Assembly: GCA_031548885.1 (NCBI GenBank)
Contig: JAVBQO010000006.1
Coordinates: 1 to 64,000 of the forward strand
From: JAVBQO01 sp031548885
GTDB lineage: Bacteria; Patescibacteriota; Saccharimonadia; Saccharimonadales; Saccharimonadaceae
Direction of reading: 5' to 3'
DNA: 64,000 nt
Made by a program: the position numbers and the translations under genes. The notes beneath the pieces were generated by a model. That model was not told the DNA's origin and searched no databases. It was given only the letters and a program-made list of their open reading frames with translations. This document shows, piece by piece, positions 8,313 through 16,080 of this stretch (position 1 is its first letter; each line of letters starts with the position of its first letter).

Positions 8313-8332
8313 ATAGGTAGTATAATATAAAT
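8313..8332. promoter_or_regulatory. Bidirectional promoter with a shared -10 element
   Basis: Only 20 bases separate two divergent ATGs. The string AGTATAAT (8319-8326) reads TATAAT on the plus strand (8321-8326) and TATACT on the minus strand (8324-8319). Each hexamer is followed by exactly six bases and then ATG, so both transcripts would start at or next to the A of the start codon. Confidence 0.7.
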
Positions 8333-8722
8333 ATGAACGATTCCCTATTCACGAAAATCATCCGTGGCGACATTCCGTCGCACAAAATTTACGAGGACGA
8401 CAAAACCTACGCGTTTTTGGACATTATGCCGGTGCAGCCGGGACATGTTTTGGTGGTGCCGAAAACTCAAACCGACAAGTTTTACGATTTGTCGGATATG
8501 GATTATGCGGAACTTTTCGCCAGTGTGAAGCTGATTGCGCGGCACATGGAAACGATCCTGGGCAAACGAATTATGATGCAAATTATTGGTGTGGATGTGC
8601 CACACGCGCATGTTCATTTGATTCCGGCTGACAGCACGGATGAATTTCGGGCTTTACCGCCCAAAAAGCCAGCCGATGACGCAGAGCTAGCGAAAATGGC
8701 GGCCAAATTGCGGATGAATTGA
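8333..8722 (+). CDS. HIT family nucleotide hydrolase/transferase
   Basis: 129 aa. Histidine-triad proteins cleave phosphoramidate or phosphoanhydride bonds of nucleotides such as AMP-lysine. The triad is PHAHVHLIP (~residues 91-99), and the N-terminal 'FTKIIRGDIPSHKIYEDD' with 'HVLVVPKTQ' is typical of the HinT/Hit branch. Length is normal. The promoter is leaderless (TATAAT 8321-8326). Its TGA shares one base with the ATG of rlmH, so the two are translationally coupled. Confidence 0.9.
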   Translation: MNDSLFTKIIRGDIPSHKIYEDDKTYAFLDIMPVQPGHVLVVPKTQTDKFYDLSDMDYAELFASVKLIARHMETILGKRIMMQIIGVDVPHAHVHLIPADSTDEFRALPPKKPADDAELAKMAAKLRMN

Positions 8723-9162
8723 TGATTACAATTATCGCTATCGGCAAAAAACACGACGCAAATCTGGCGGCGGCGATTGCGGATTATGAAAAACGTTTGC
8801 GGCCGCCATTTGATGTCCGGTGGATTCAACTGCCCTACTCTGCGAAAAGCGACGACGCGGCGCGTGACGACGAATCGGCGCGAATTTTGTCGCGTATCGC
8901 GCCGGATGACACGGTTTTGTTGTTCGATGAGCGCGGTCGGCAAATGACCAGCGAGCGTTTTTCGCAAACTATTTCCGCGCGACCGCTGACAATTGTGATT
9001 GGCGGTGCGTACGGTGTGAACGACGTGCTGCGAAATCGTGCAGATCTGACCGTTTCGTTTTCGCAAATGGTTTTGCCGCATCAGTTGGTGCGGCTGATTT
9101 TGATCGAGCAGGTTTACAGGGGTCAATCGATTGCAAACCAGCATCCGTATCATCACGTATGA
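8722..9162 (+). CDS. rlmH: 23S rRNA (pseudouridine1915-N3)-methyltransferase RlmH
   Basis: 146 aa SPOUT methyltransferase acting on helix 69 of 23S rRNA in the assembled 70S ribosome. Recognisable parts are the start MITIIAIGK, 'DDTVLLFDERGRQMTSERFS', the SAM-binding knot 'LTIVIGGAYGV' and the C-terminal 'MVLPHQLVRLILIEQVYR' through 'HPYHH'. The ATG at 8722 overlaps the TGA of the HIT gene (TGATG). The TTG three bases earlier is not needed. Confidence 0.93.
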   Translation: MITIIAIGKKHDANLAAAIADYEKRLRPPFDVRWIQLPYSAKSDDAARDDESARILSRIAPDDTVLLFDERGRQMTSERFSQTISARPLTIVIGGAYGVNDVLRNRADLTVSFSQMVLPHQLVRLILIEQVYRGQSIANQHPYHHV

Positions 9163-9172
9163 CGACATATAC

Positions 9173-9201
9173 TTGACATGATGACAAAGGTATGCTAGTA
9201 T
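9173..9201 (+). promoter_or_regulatory. Promoter of the small secreted protein gene
   Basis: Perfect TTGACA (9173-9178), a 17-base spacer, then TAGTAT (9196-9201). TAGTA and TACTA (9196-9200 and 9210-9214) form a short dyad over the -10 and start region that could be an operator. Unlike its neighbours this gene has a leader, of about 30 bases. Confidence 0.6.
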
Positions 9202-9237
9202 GTTCTACGTACTAAAGCTAAAAATAAAAAACATAGT

Positions 9238-9540
9238 ATGAAAAATATCTTTACAAAATCGTTAATAGCTGGCCTAGGCTGCGGCGTCGTGTTGACGTCG
9301 GCGCACGGCACATTGGTGCCATCGGCCGCGTCGATGGACCGTACAACTTTTTCAGCCAAAGTCCATACCGAATTGCATATTCACGACGAACCAGGCAACA
9401 CGCACAAACCGCTTAGCAGTCACTATTTGGACCCAAAATCGTTGCGTCGCGTGCGCAGCGAAGGTGACAAAATTGCCGAAAACGACCGCGACGTGAACGG
9501 TTGGGACGCGTATAACGATTGGGTTGGGATTAGCTGTTGA
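9238..9540 (+). CDS. Small secreted protein, unknown
   Basis: 100 aa. The N-terminus (MKNIFTKSLIAGLGCGVVLTSAHG) is a signal peptide with probable cleavage after SAAS or near residue 31. The mature part of ~70 residues is polar, with several His (VHTELHIHDE) and a charged stretch (KSLRRVRSEGDK), and ends in Cys. No family is recognised. It has one of the few consensus -35/-10 promoters here and an A-rich leader (CTAAAAATAAAAAAC). The last 11 bases overlap the end of valS. Confidence 0.6.
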   Translation: MKNIFTKSLIAGLGCGVVLTSAHGTLVPSAASMDRTTFSAKVHTELHIHDEPGNTHKPLSSHYLDPKSLRRVRSEGDKIAENDRDVNGWDAYNDWVGISC

Positions 9541-12079
9541 TCACTTCGAGCTCTCGGGACAAACGAGTTTCGAGAGCTTTTTCTGTACCTAGGTTTTTGC
9601 GTGTTTCGTCGATCAAATGGGTCGGCGCTTTTTCGACGTAACCGTGATTGGACAGGCGATTTTCCAGATTGGCGATAGTTTTTCGCACCTCGACCAGGCG
9701 CAATTCCAGTTGCGTTTGGTGTTGGTACAGTTCGTCGTCGGTCACGTCCAGCCACGCTTCTCTGTTGGCGCTGGCGATTCGTAGGCCTTTGGCGGTTTCG
9801 ACGTGTTTGACGTTTTTCAATTTAGCCAAGGATTTCAGCAAGTCAGCATTGTCGGTAATCAGCGAATCATTGACATATAACAGTGTGCGTTTGCCGCCCG
9901 GCAACTGCGCGGCGACGAATCGCGTTTCGACGACCAATTCGCGCAAGCGGTCAAATTCGGCGGCAGCGATTTCGTCATAGCGTTGCTTTTCCGGCCATTG
10001 TTGTGAAATCAACATCGAATCATCAGCGTGCATAGTCGTCCATATTGTTTCGGTTACAAATGGCGCGAACGGATGAGCCAGTTTCAAGCAGAGCTCCAAG
10101 ACTTTTCGCAACATGCCGTCACTGGTGCCCAGTTTGCTGGCTTCGATGTACCAATCGGCCACGTCGTCCCAGATGACGTGGTAGACGATTTCGCTGGCTT
10201 CGGCGAAACGATATTTGGCCAACATTTGGTCGATATTGTGGCGTGCCGCGTCTAGTTGGCCCAGAACCCAGTGGTCGGCCAAAGTCTCCGGCGAGGCCTC
10301 GATATGGGCTTCTTCGGTGCGGCCTTCGATGAACCTGGCGATGTTCCACAATTTGTTGCAGAAATTGCGCCCCGCCACGACCGATGACGGCGAAAAAGCT
10401 TGCGGCTGCGCGGCGCTGCGATTGGCCATGATGCCGAGGCGCAGCGCGTCGGAGCCATATTCGGCGATGATGTCCATCGGGTTGATGACGTTGCCTTTAC
10501 TTTTCGACATTTTTTGGCCGTGTTCGTCGCGCACCAGTCCGTGCAGATAGACATCGCGAAACGGCACTTTGTCCGTCACGTACAGGCCAAGCATGATCAT
10601 GCGTGCAATCCAAGCACGTAAAATATCGACACCAGTTTCCATGACTGACAAGGGGTAGAATTTCGCCAACGAGTCGCCGTCGTGCAGATAATTCGTGACC
10701 ACGAACGGCCATTGCCCGCTGCTGAACCAGGTGTCGAACGTGTCCTCTTCCCTGCGATAAACTTTGCCATCAATTTCGATGGTCGGCTGGTCAACACGAT
10801 CGTCGAAAATCCAGTCGCTGGGGTCGTCGACATTTTGAAACGCTGGAATCGGAATTCCCCACGGGATTTGACGCGACAAGTTCCAGTCGCGTAGATCATC
10901 GAAATATTTGGTTAGTTCGCTCAATTTTGCGTTTGGTGCAAAGTTTATTTCGCCGTCAATCAACGCCTGTTTGGCACGCTCTGCCAGCGGTCGAACGCGC
11001 AAAAACCACTGATCGTTGACGAGCGGCTGAATGACGGTATCGCATTTGTAGCAATGCGGCACTTTGTGAGTGTAATCCTCGACTTTTCGCAGCAAATTCA
11101 GTTCGTCGAGTTTGTCGACAACTTTTTTCCGCGCCGTGTTGATGTCCAGACCGACGTATTCTTGCGGTGCGTCGGCTGTGATAAGCCCGTCCAGTCCGAT
11201 AATTTTGATGATCGGCAAATTGTGACGCTCGCCAATTTCGAAATCCAACGGGTCGTGCGCTGGCGTGATTTTTACCGCGCCGGTGCCGAATTCCGTGTCG
11301 ACGCCTTTGTCGGCGATGATCGGGATTTCGCGGCCGGCGACCGACAATTTGACCGAGCGACCGACCAAATCGCCGTAGCGTTCGTCATCGGGATTAACAG
11401 CGATAGCGACGTCGCCCAGCATGGTTTCGGGGCGCGTTGTGGCGACGACGATTTCGCCTGCGCCATCAGTTAGCGGATAAGCAACGTAGTATAATTTCCC
11501 CTGCTCTTCTTCGTAGACGACCTCGATGTCAGCGAAACTAGTTTGATGTTTGGTGCAATAATTTACAATCCGTTCGCCTCTGTAAATCAAATCGTCGTTC
11601 CATAGTTTTCGGAATGTTTCGTATACCGTGTCGATAACTTTTTTATCAAGCGTAAATACCGACGAATTCCAGTCGCAACTAGCACCAACGGCGCGAGCCT
11701 GTAGTTCGATATTGCCGCGCTGCTGCTCGACGAAATCCCACACCATCTGATACAGCTGTTCACGCGAATAGTCAAATCGTGACTTCCCTTCCGCCTCGAG
11801 AGCGCGTTCAAAAACTACCCACGTTTCGAACCCGGCGTGGTCTGTGCCCGGGATGTAAATCGTATCGCGGCCGCGCATGCGGTGATACCGTGCCAAAACG
11901 TCCTCGATTGCCACGGTTAGCGCATGGCCGATGTGCATATTTCCGTTGGCGTTCAACGGAGGCACGACAATCGAATACGGCTCGCCTTCCCCGCGCGGCG
12001 AAAACGCGCCGGACGTTTCCCACATGGCGTAGATATTTGGTTCGTAACTGTTCGGTTCGTAGGTTTTTGGCAAGTTCAT
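9530..12079 (-). CDS. valS: Valyl-tRNA synthetase
   Basis: 849 aa class I synthetase that charges tRNA-Val and edits mischarged Thr. It has the HIGH motif as MHIGHAL (~residue 48), an editing domain with 'TTRPETMLGDVA', the KMSKS motif as KMSKSKGN (~residue 522), an anticodon-binding domain, and the C-terminal coiled-coil arm typical of ValRS ('RLVEVRKTIANLENRL'). Length is normal. A TATAAT on the minus strand at 12184-12189 would give a ~98-nt leader. The stop side overlaps the convergent small gene. Confidence 0.95.
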   Translation of the reverse strand: MNLPKTYEPNSYEPNIYAMWETSGAFSPRGEGEPYSIVVPPLNANGNMHIGHALTVAIEDVLARYHRMRGRDTIYIPGTDHAGFETWVVFERALEAEGKSRFDYSREQLYQMVWDFVEQQRGNIELQARAVGASCDWNSSVFTLDKKVIDTVYETFRKLWNDDLIYRGERIVNYCTKHQTSFADIEVVYEEEQGKLYYVAYPLTDGAGEIVVATTRPETMLGDVAIAVNPDDERYGDLVGRSVKLSVAGREIPIIADKGVDTEFGTGAVKITPAHDPLDFEIGERHNLPIIKIIGLDGLITADAPQEYVGLDINTARKKVVDKLDELNLLRKVEDYTHKVPHCYKCDTVIQPLVNDQWFLRVRPLAERAKQALIDGEINFAPNAKLSELTKYFDDLRDWNLSRQIPWGIPIPAFQNVDDPSDWIFDDRVDQPTIEIDGKVYRREEDTFDTWFSSGQWPFVVTNYLHDGDSLAKFYPLSVMETGVDILRAWIARMIMLGLYVTDKVPFRDVYLHGLVRDEHGQKMSKSKGNVINPMDIIAEYGSDALRLGIMANRSAAQPQAFSPSSVVAGRNFCNKLWNIARFIEGRTEEAHIEASPETLADHWVLGQLDAARHNIDQMLAKYRFAEASEIVYHVIWDDVADWYIEASKLGTSDGMLRKVLELCLKLAHPFAPFVTETIWTTMHADDSMLISQQWPEKQRYDEIAAAEFDRLRELVVETRFVAAQLPGGKRTLLYVNDSLITDNADLLKSLAKLKNVKHVETAKGLRIASANREAWLDVTDDELYQHQTQLELRLVEVRKTIANLENRLSNHGYVEKAPTHLIDETRKNLGTEKALETRLSRELEVINS

Positions 12080-12189
12080 GAGCGATAATTCCGATTAATT
12101 TTTCACGCGAAAATATTGCGTTGCTTCCACCTGAGCCCGCAAAACACAACCCCCATTGTTTTCGCGTGTTTGTTTTCACGCTTATTATA
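12080..12189 (-). promoter_or_regulatory. Promoter and ~98-nt leader of valS
   Basis: Minus-strand TATAAT (12184-12189) is followed by a leader with two small hairpins: GCGTG/CACGC, and AAAACAA paired with TTGTGTTTT around GGGGG. A GGTGGA sequence lies near its middle. Most genes in this window have no leader at all, so a structured one before an aminoacyl-tRNA synthetase may be regulatory. The elements of a T-box are not convincingly present. Confidence 0.4.
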
Positions 12190-12209
12190 GCACGACGATA
12201 GGGGACGAG

Positions 12210-13133
12210 CTAACTTTTGCCAGTCAATTTCAAAAGTAGTTTGTAGAGGCGATAACGGTTTTTTCGCAGCGGTAATTCCCACGTGCCGAGCCGCGTCAGA
12301 CGCTGGCCGCCGAATGACAGCTTGAATTTGGTGAAGCCAATCCACGGATTGTTCGAATCGGCGTTTTCGGGTGCGATGCCGAAAAAGTCAAATACTTTGC
12401 AACCTTGTTCATGAGTAAAAATCTGCGCGTTCATCAGCAGCGCCGTGGCGGGGGAGAGCTTGCGAAAATCGTCGTCCGCTGCAGCGTGAGCGTAATACAT
12501 CGTCTGGCCGTCGGTGTAGAAAATTAGCGTAGCAATGACTTTTTCGTCCAGAATCGCGCGCATCAACCCGGCTGATTTCATGGGAAAAAGCGTTTTCGCA
12601 ATCGACCGGAAATAACTGTCTGGCATCGGTTTCATGCCGGTTCGCGCCGCCGTTTTGTGAATCAAGCGGAGAAAATCGTCGATATCATTCGGATCATATG
12701 ATGTATCAAACACAACGCCACTTCGTTGGTTTTTTCGCCACAGATTTCGTGTATTTGATGCGGCGCGCGCAACGATCTGATCTGCGTCGATCGAGACGTC
12801 GGCAACGGCGGTATCGGCCGGTTGAATGTTGTGGTGTGATCGCCGTAATTTCAATTTGATTAGGTCGGATTCTGCGACGTCGCCAACGGGTTCGATGCGG
12901 ATGAAATCCATCTTTCGACGGCTAGCTTCCGCGTACAGATCGTCGAGCGCTGCAGCTAAGTTTTTCGCATCTGCCACGGTCGGTCCGTACGGGCAGTACA
13001 ATCGGTTGGCGAATCGGCCGTGTTCGGCGATGGCCAGATACGACCAGTCGTCGCCAGATTTTCGCAGCGTTTCGCGGCCGAGTGATTTTTGGAACTTTTC
13101 CCAGGCGGGGGATTGTAGAAAGTGTTGTTTCAT
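12210..13133 (-). CDS. FemX/FemAB-type peptidyltransferase
   Basis: 307 aa, GNAT-fold enzyme of the Fem family, which adds amino acids from aminoacyl-tRNA to the peptidoglycan stem peptide to build cross-bridges. Visible features are 'SPAWEKFQKSLG' at the N-terminus, 'RIEPVGDV', 'HNIQPADTAVADV', 'YYAHAAAD' and the closing 'VFDFFGIAPENADSNNPWIGFTKFKLSFGG'. The start at 13133 overlaps the tsaD stop as ATGA; the longer frame has no support. It is a paralogue of the gene at 16081 but lacks that gene's insert, so it serves as an internal reference. Confidence 0.85.
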   Translation of the reverse strand: MKQHFLQSPAWEKFQKSLGRETLRKSGDDWSYLAIAEHGRFANRLYCPYGPTVADAKNLAAALDDLYAEASRRKMDFIRIEPVGDVAESDLIKLKLRRSHHNIQPADTAVADVSIDADQIVARAASNTRNLWRKNQRSGVVFDTSYDPNDIDDFLRLIHKTAARTGMKPMPDSYFRSIAKTLFPMKSAGLMRAILDEKVIATLIFYTDGQTMYYAHAAADDDFRKLSPATALLMNAQIFTHEQGCKVFDFFGIAPENADSNNPWIGFTKFKLSFGGQRLTRLGTWELPLRKNRYRLYKLLLKLTGKS

Positions 13134-14191
13134 GAGTCTGACTCCATATTCCACGCCGTCTTTGTCATCGAAATCGACGGCGTGACGTCCATCGTGCGCG
13201 GATCAGTCGACGCGACTTTTTGCGAAACGTAATACCCGAGCGCGGCGATCATCGCGGCGTTGTCGGTGCAAAATTTCATCGGCGCGTAATTGATCGCAAT
13301 CGGCAATGTCTCAGAAAGTTGTTTTCGCAATTCCTGATTTGCCGCAACGCCGCCGGCGATGACGACGGATTTGGGCGCGAATTCGTGGAAAGCTTTGATA
13401 ACCTTATCCACCAATGTTTCCGCGGCGATTTGCTGGAACGACGCGGCGAAATCATTGCGCGTGCGGTCGTCTAAGCGCTCAGAAAGCATGCGCGACGGGA
13501 AAGTGTGATCGACGCCCACATTGCGCTGAACTTCGCGCAGAACGGCCGTTTTCAGCCCGCTGAACGAAAAATCGTACGGATTTTGCATGCGTGCTTTCGG
13601 GAATGTAAACCGGAACGGATCGCCGTTTTTCGCAGCGTTTGCGATCGACGGGCCGCCGGGGTAGGGAAGCCCGAGGATTTTCGCAACCTTGTCGAACGCT
13701 TCGCCGACCGCGTCGTCCGCCGTTTGGCCGATCAATTCGTAATTGCCGTGGTCGCGGAACAGCACGATTTGCGAATGGCCGCCGCTGACGATTAACGCCA
13801 GCATCGGGAATTCCGGGGCAACGTCGAGCAAAAAATTCGCGTAGACGTGGCCTTCGACGTGGTGAACGGGGTAGAGCGGTTTGTTTTTGATCAAGGCAAT
13901 CGTGCGCGCCGTCAACGTCCCGATCAGCAACGATCCGATCAGGCCCGGCATCGCGGTGACGGCGATGGCGTCGATGTCGTCCCAGGTGAAATTGCCTTGC
14001 GAAAGACATTCGTCGATCACGGGTAAAATTACTTCCAAATGCGAACGCGCCGCCACCTCTGGCACAACCCCGCCAAATGCGGAATGAATATCAATTTGAC
14101 TGTTGACAACATTACAACGAAGTTTGCGACCGTCTTCGACAATTGCGGCAGCGGTTTCGTCGCATGAACTTTCGATTCCCAAGATTCTCAT
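13130..14191 (-). CDS. tsaD: tRNA N6-threonylcarbamoyladenosine transferase TsaD
   Basis: 353 aa, ASKHA-fold enzyme that with TsaB/E transfers threonylcarbamoyl to A37 of ANN-decoding tRNAs. Features are MRILGIESSCDETAAAI, the metal-binding 'HHVEGH' (~residue 110), 'LIVSGGHSQI' and 'VVIAGGVAANQELR'. I place the start at MRILGIES because minus-strand TATAAT (14198-14203) lies six bases upstream; the longer frame would add 18 residues of poor quality. It overlaps the femX-like gene by four bases. Confidence 0.95.
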   Translation of the reverse strand: MRILGIESSCDETAAAIVEDGRKLRCNVVNSQIDIHSAFGGVVPEVAARSHLEVILPVIDECLSQGNFTWDDIDAIAVTAMPGLIGSLLIGTLTARTIALIKNKPLYPVHHVEGHVYANFLLDVAPEFPMLALIVSGGHSQIVLFRDHGNYELIGQTADDAVGEAFDKVAKILGLPYPGGPSIANAAKNGDPFRFTFPKARMQNPYDFSFSGLKTAVLREVQRNVGVDHTFPSRMLSERLDDRTRNDFAASFQQIAAETLVDKVIKAFHEFAPKSVVIAGGVAANQELRKQLSETLPIAINYAPMKFCTDNAAMIAALGYYVSQKVASTDPRTMDVTPSISMTKTAWNMESDS

Positions 14192-14212
14192 GAAGTTATT
14201 ATACATAAAATG

Positions 14213-14257
14213 GAAAAGCCCTCCCGCGTCGACTGGCATCGACATGGGAGGGTGCTT
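14213..14257. terminator. Strong hairpin ending the coiled-coil gene transcript
   Basis: CCCTCCC (14219-14225) pairs with GGGAGGG (14246-14252) around an inner GTCGA/TCGAC stem. On the minus strand it is followed by a run of T, so it should terminate the gene at 14355-14858 just before the tsaD promoter. Confidence 0.75.
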
Positions 14258-14354
14258 TGTTTTCGATCCTGACGATCGAACATTGCGGTCAAAGTTTTGC
14301 CTCTTTGACCAACCGTATTTTTACAACCGACGGGTGCGCGGTTGGGGAATTGTG

Positions 14355-14858
14355 CTAGCTGGCGTTCCAAGATTCGGCGCCAAAGACACGCAGCTCAAGA
14401 AGCTGCGCGAAAAGCTTTGAATTTCGCTCTTCATTCAAGCGGATTTGCTCCTCAATCCGCTTGATATCTTTTCTGTTCCCCCCGATTTCGGCATGCTCCT
14501 GCATGACCTCTCGGAGTTCATTCTGGAGGTCGACCAGCGCCGTCTCTTGATCTGCGATGGCGCCCTCGATGCGTTTGATCCGCAAGAGGTTCGCCCGGTT
14601 AAGGGCGCCTTCCGCGAACTGCGCCGCGTCGATAGTCCCACCCGTTCGCTCGGCCTCCTCCAGGAATTTGATGAGACCAATCTCTTCTGCGTAGCGCTCA
14701 GAGATCTTTTTCAGCTGATCCTGGAAGTGTTTCACCGCCTCGCGTGTTTGGCGTGCGGGGTCCATCGCGGTGCGAACCACGATGACCGCACCGGCGATGA
14801 CGATGATCACCACCGCCACCAGAAGGATTGCGATGATGACGTTCATGAAGATTTCCAT
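14355..14858 (-). CDS. Membrane-anchored coiled-coil protein, unknown
   Basis: 167 aa. Residues ~6-28 are one membrane helix (a run of Val, Ile, Leu and Ala). The rest is highly charged and predicted helical, with heptad-like stretches (RQTREAVKHFQDQLKKISER, DIKRIEEQIRLNEERNSKLF), so a cytoplasmic or periplasmic coiled coil is likely. The start has an SD (GGAG, four bases before ATG). Codons (CTC, GCC, GAG) and the single GCGAAA word differ from the flanking genes. Long leader upstream, strong terminator downstream: an isolated unit. Confidence 0.6.
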   Translation of the reverse strand: MEIFMNVIIAILLVAVVIIVIAGAVIVVRTAMDPARQTREAVKHFQDQLKKISERYAEEIGLIKFLEEAERTGGTIDAAQFAEGALNRANLLRIKRIEGAIADQETALVDLQNELREVMQEHAEIGGNRKDIKRIEEQIRLNEERNSKLFAQLLELRVFGAESWNAS

Positions 14859-15060
14859 GTCACTCCATAGAAAGTGTGGCGGCGCGGCAGTCTTCTGCTG
14901 CTCGTCGTAGACGCCTACTCCTTTCCGAATGGTGAAGTCAACGTGCCAGCGTCAACTTCCCGCACCATTTGCGAATTTCGCACGCGGTGCGGGAAGTTGA
15001 CAGCAATTCCAATGTAATGTGCGCTCAAGCATTATATACTGTGAGCCTATGTAAAATAGC
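14859..15060 (-). promoter_or_regulatory. Long leader with 16-bp inverted repeat
   Basis: A minus-strand TATAAT near 15025-15030 would give a ~160-nt leader before the SD of the coiled-coil gene. Inside it GTCAACTTCCCGCACC (14951-14966) is matched perfectly by its reverse complement at 14986-15001. The 19-base loop contains TGCGAA-T-TTCGCA, a palindrome of the window's over-represented word. There is no gene in this ~200-base stretch. Confidence 0.5.
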
Positions 15061-15087
15061 ACAGAAATTGCAAAGTGTCAATAAAAA

Positions 15088-15624
15088 CTACATCTTCAAT
15101 AGATGTGAAACAAGTTTTTCGCAAGCGATTTTGCGCATCGAAATCGCCAACTTCTCCTCATCCGTCATTTCCGCGAAAGTTTTCGCAAACCCCTCCGGCT
15201 GAAAAATCTCATCCCAACCGAATCCATTATCGCCACGCGGCGCAACAATTTGCCCGCGAATTTCACCGCTGAAAAATTGCATCTCGCCGTCAATCGACAA
15301 TCCCAAAACCGTTTTCGCAGTCGCGCCAAAATTACCGTATTTTTCGCAAAGCTCGTACAAACCGTTCGTCCCGATCGATTTCAAAAACCACTTAATCAGC
15401 GGCCCGGGCAAACCGTTCAAACAATCCAAAGACAGGGAAGTGTCCTCGACAACGTGATTGCCAGCGGCGTGTTTTTGCGCCTCGGCGAGTTTCGCAGTGA
15501 TGACGATTTCCGGGTCGGTAGATTGGATTTCGGGCAGATCGATGTCGATTTGCGAAGCGTTCGGAATGAACTGCGAAAGTTCGCGAAATTTGTTGGGGTT
15601 GCCGGTGATGATTTGTAGGTTCAT
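15088..15624 (-). CDS. Non-canonical purine NTP pyrophosphatase (Ham1/RdgB)
   Basis: 178 aa. It hydrolyses ITP/XTP to the monophosphates and keeps deaminated purines out of nucleic acids. It begins LQIITGNPNKFRELSQF (the nucleotide-binding T/SxNxxK motif), then 'HVVEDTSLSLDCLNGLPGPLIKWFL' (the family's 'eDdSGl.vdaLnG.PG') and 'FGWDEIFQPEG'. The Asp-Asp-Ser motif is replaced by Glu-Asp-Thr. The start overlaps the Nudix stop by four bases, pairing two nucleotide-cleaning enzymes in one operon. Confidence 0.88.
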   Translation of the reverse strand: MNLQIITGNPNKFRELSQFIPNASQIDIDLPEIQSTDPEIVITAKLAEAQKHAAGNHVVEDTSLSLDCLNGLPGPLIKWFLKSIGTNGLYELCEKYGNFGATAKTVLGLSIDGEMQFFSGEIRGQIVAPRGDNGFGWDEIFQPEGFAKTFAEMTDEEKLAISMRKIACEKLVSHLLKM

Positions 15625-16052
15625 GAAATTTCCTTGATTAATTTTCGCAAAAAATCGCGCAGTTCGTCGCCATCCGCAACAAATTCAATCGTGTCGAGCT
15701 TATCAATGTCGATCCAGATGAACGGCAATTCCTTCGCAACCGGTTCGGCGTCGCCAATTTCGACGCGAAAATACAGATGAATTCGCGGAATTGCGTCGAT
15801 CACTTGGCCGATTCGTGCGATCGCAGGCTGTTCGGAAATTTGATCTGCGGAAATTTTTACGCCAATTTCCTCAAACAATTCGCGAATTATTGTTTGCGAA
15901 AAGTTATCGCCGTGATCTACGCCGCCGCCGGGAAATGCATAGCGTCCATTTTTCTCTTGCGTCAGTAAAATTTTGCCATCGCGCACAATTAACACACGCG
16001 CCGCCACGCGGTACAAACAATCTTTGATTTCGCACAATCTTTCGTCAACCAT
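15621..16052 (-). CDS. Nudix hydrolase
   Basis: 143 aa. The Nudix box starts at 'GGGVDHGD' and ends 'RELFEEIGV'; the position usually occupied by Glu in GX5E is Asp. The substrate is not predictable, though the position next to an ITPase suggests nucleotide sanitation. The start is set at 16052 by minus-strand TATAAT (plus 16059-16064) exactly six bases upstream; the longer frame would extend 31 codons into the divergent gene. Confidence 0.85.
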   Translation of the reverse strand: MVDERLCEIKDCLYRVAARVLIVRDGKILLTQEKNGRYAFPGGGVDHGDNFSQTIIRELFEEIGVKISADQISEQPAIARIGQVIDAIPRIHLYFRVEIGDAEPVAKELPFIWIDIDKLDTIEFVADGDELRDFLRKLIKEIS

Positions 16053-16080
16053 GCCCAAATTATAGCGTATAATTGATGCA
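16053..16080. promoter_or_regulatory. Compact divergent promoters, both leaderless
   Basis: The 28 bases between two divergent ATGs contain minus-strand TATAAT (16064-16059, six bases from the Nudix ATG) and plus-strand TATAAT (16068-16073, seven bases from the femX-like ATG). The two -10 elements are separated by three bases, so polymerases would exclude each other. Confidence 0.65.

Noticed and set aside
12080..12189. T-box riboswitch in the valS leader
   Set aside because: GGTGGA and a GCAACGC stretch superficially resemble a T-box antiterminator, but the leader is only ~98 nt. The bulge would read TGGA, which does not match the expected tRNA-Val discriminator, and no stem I or terminator pair is visible.
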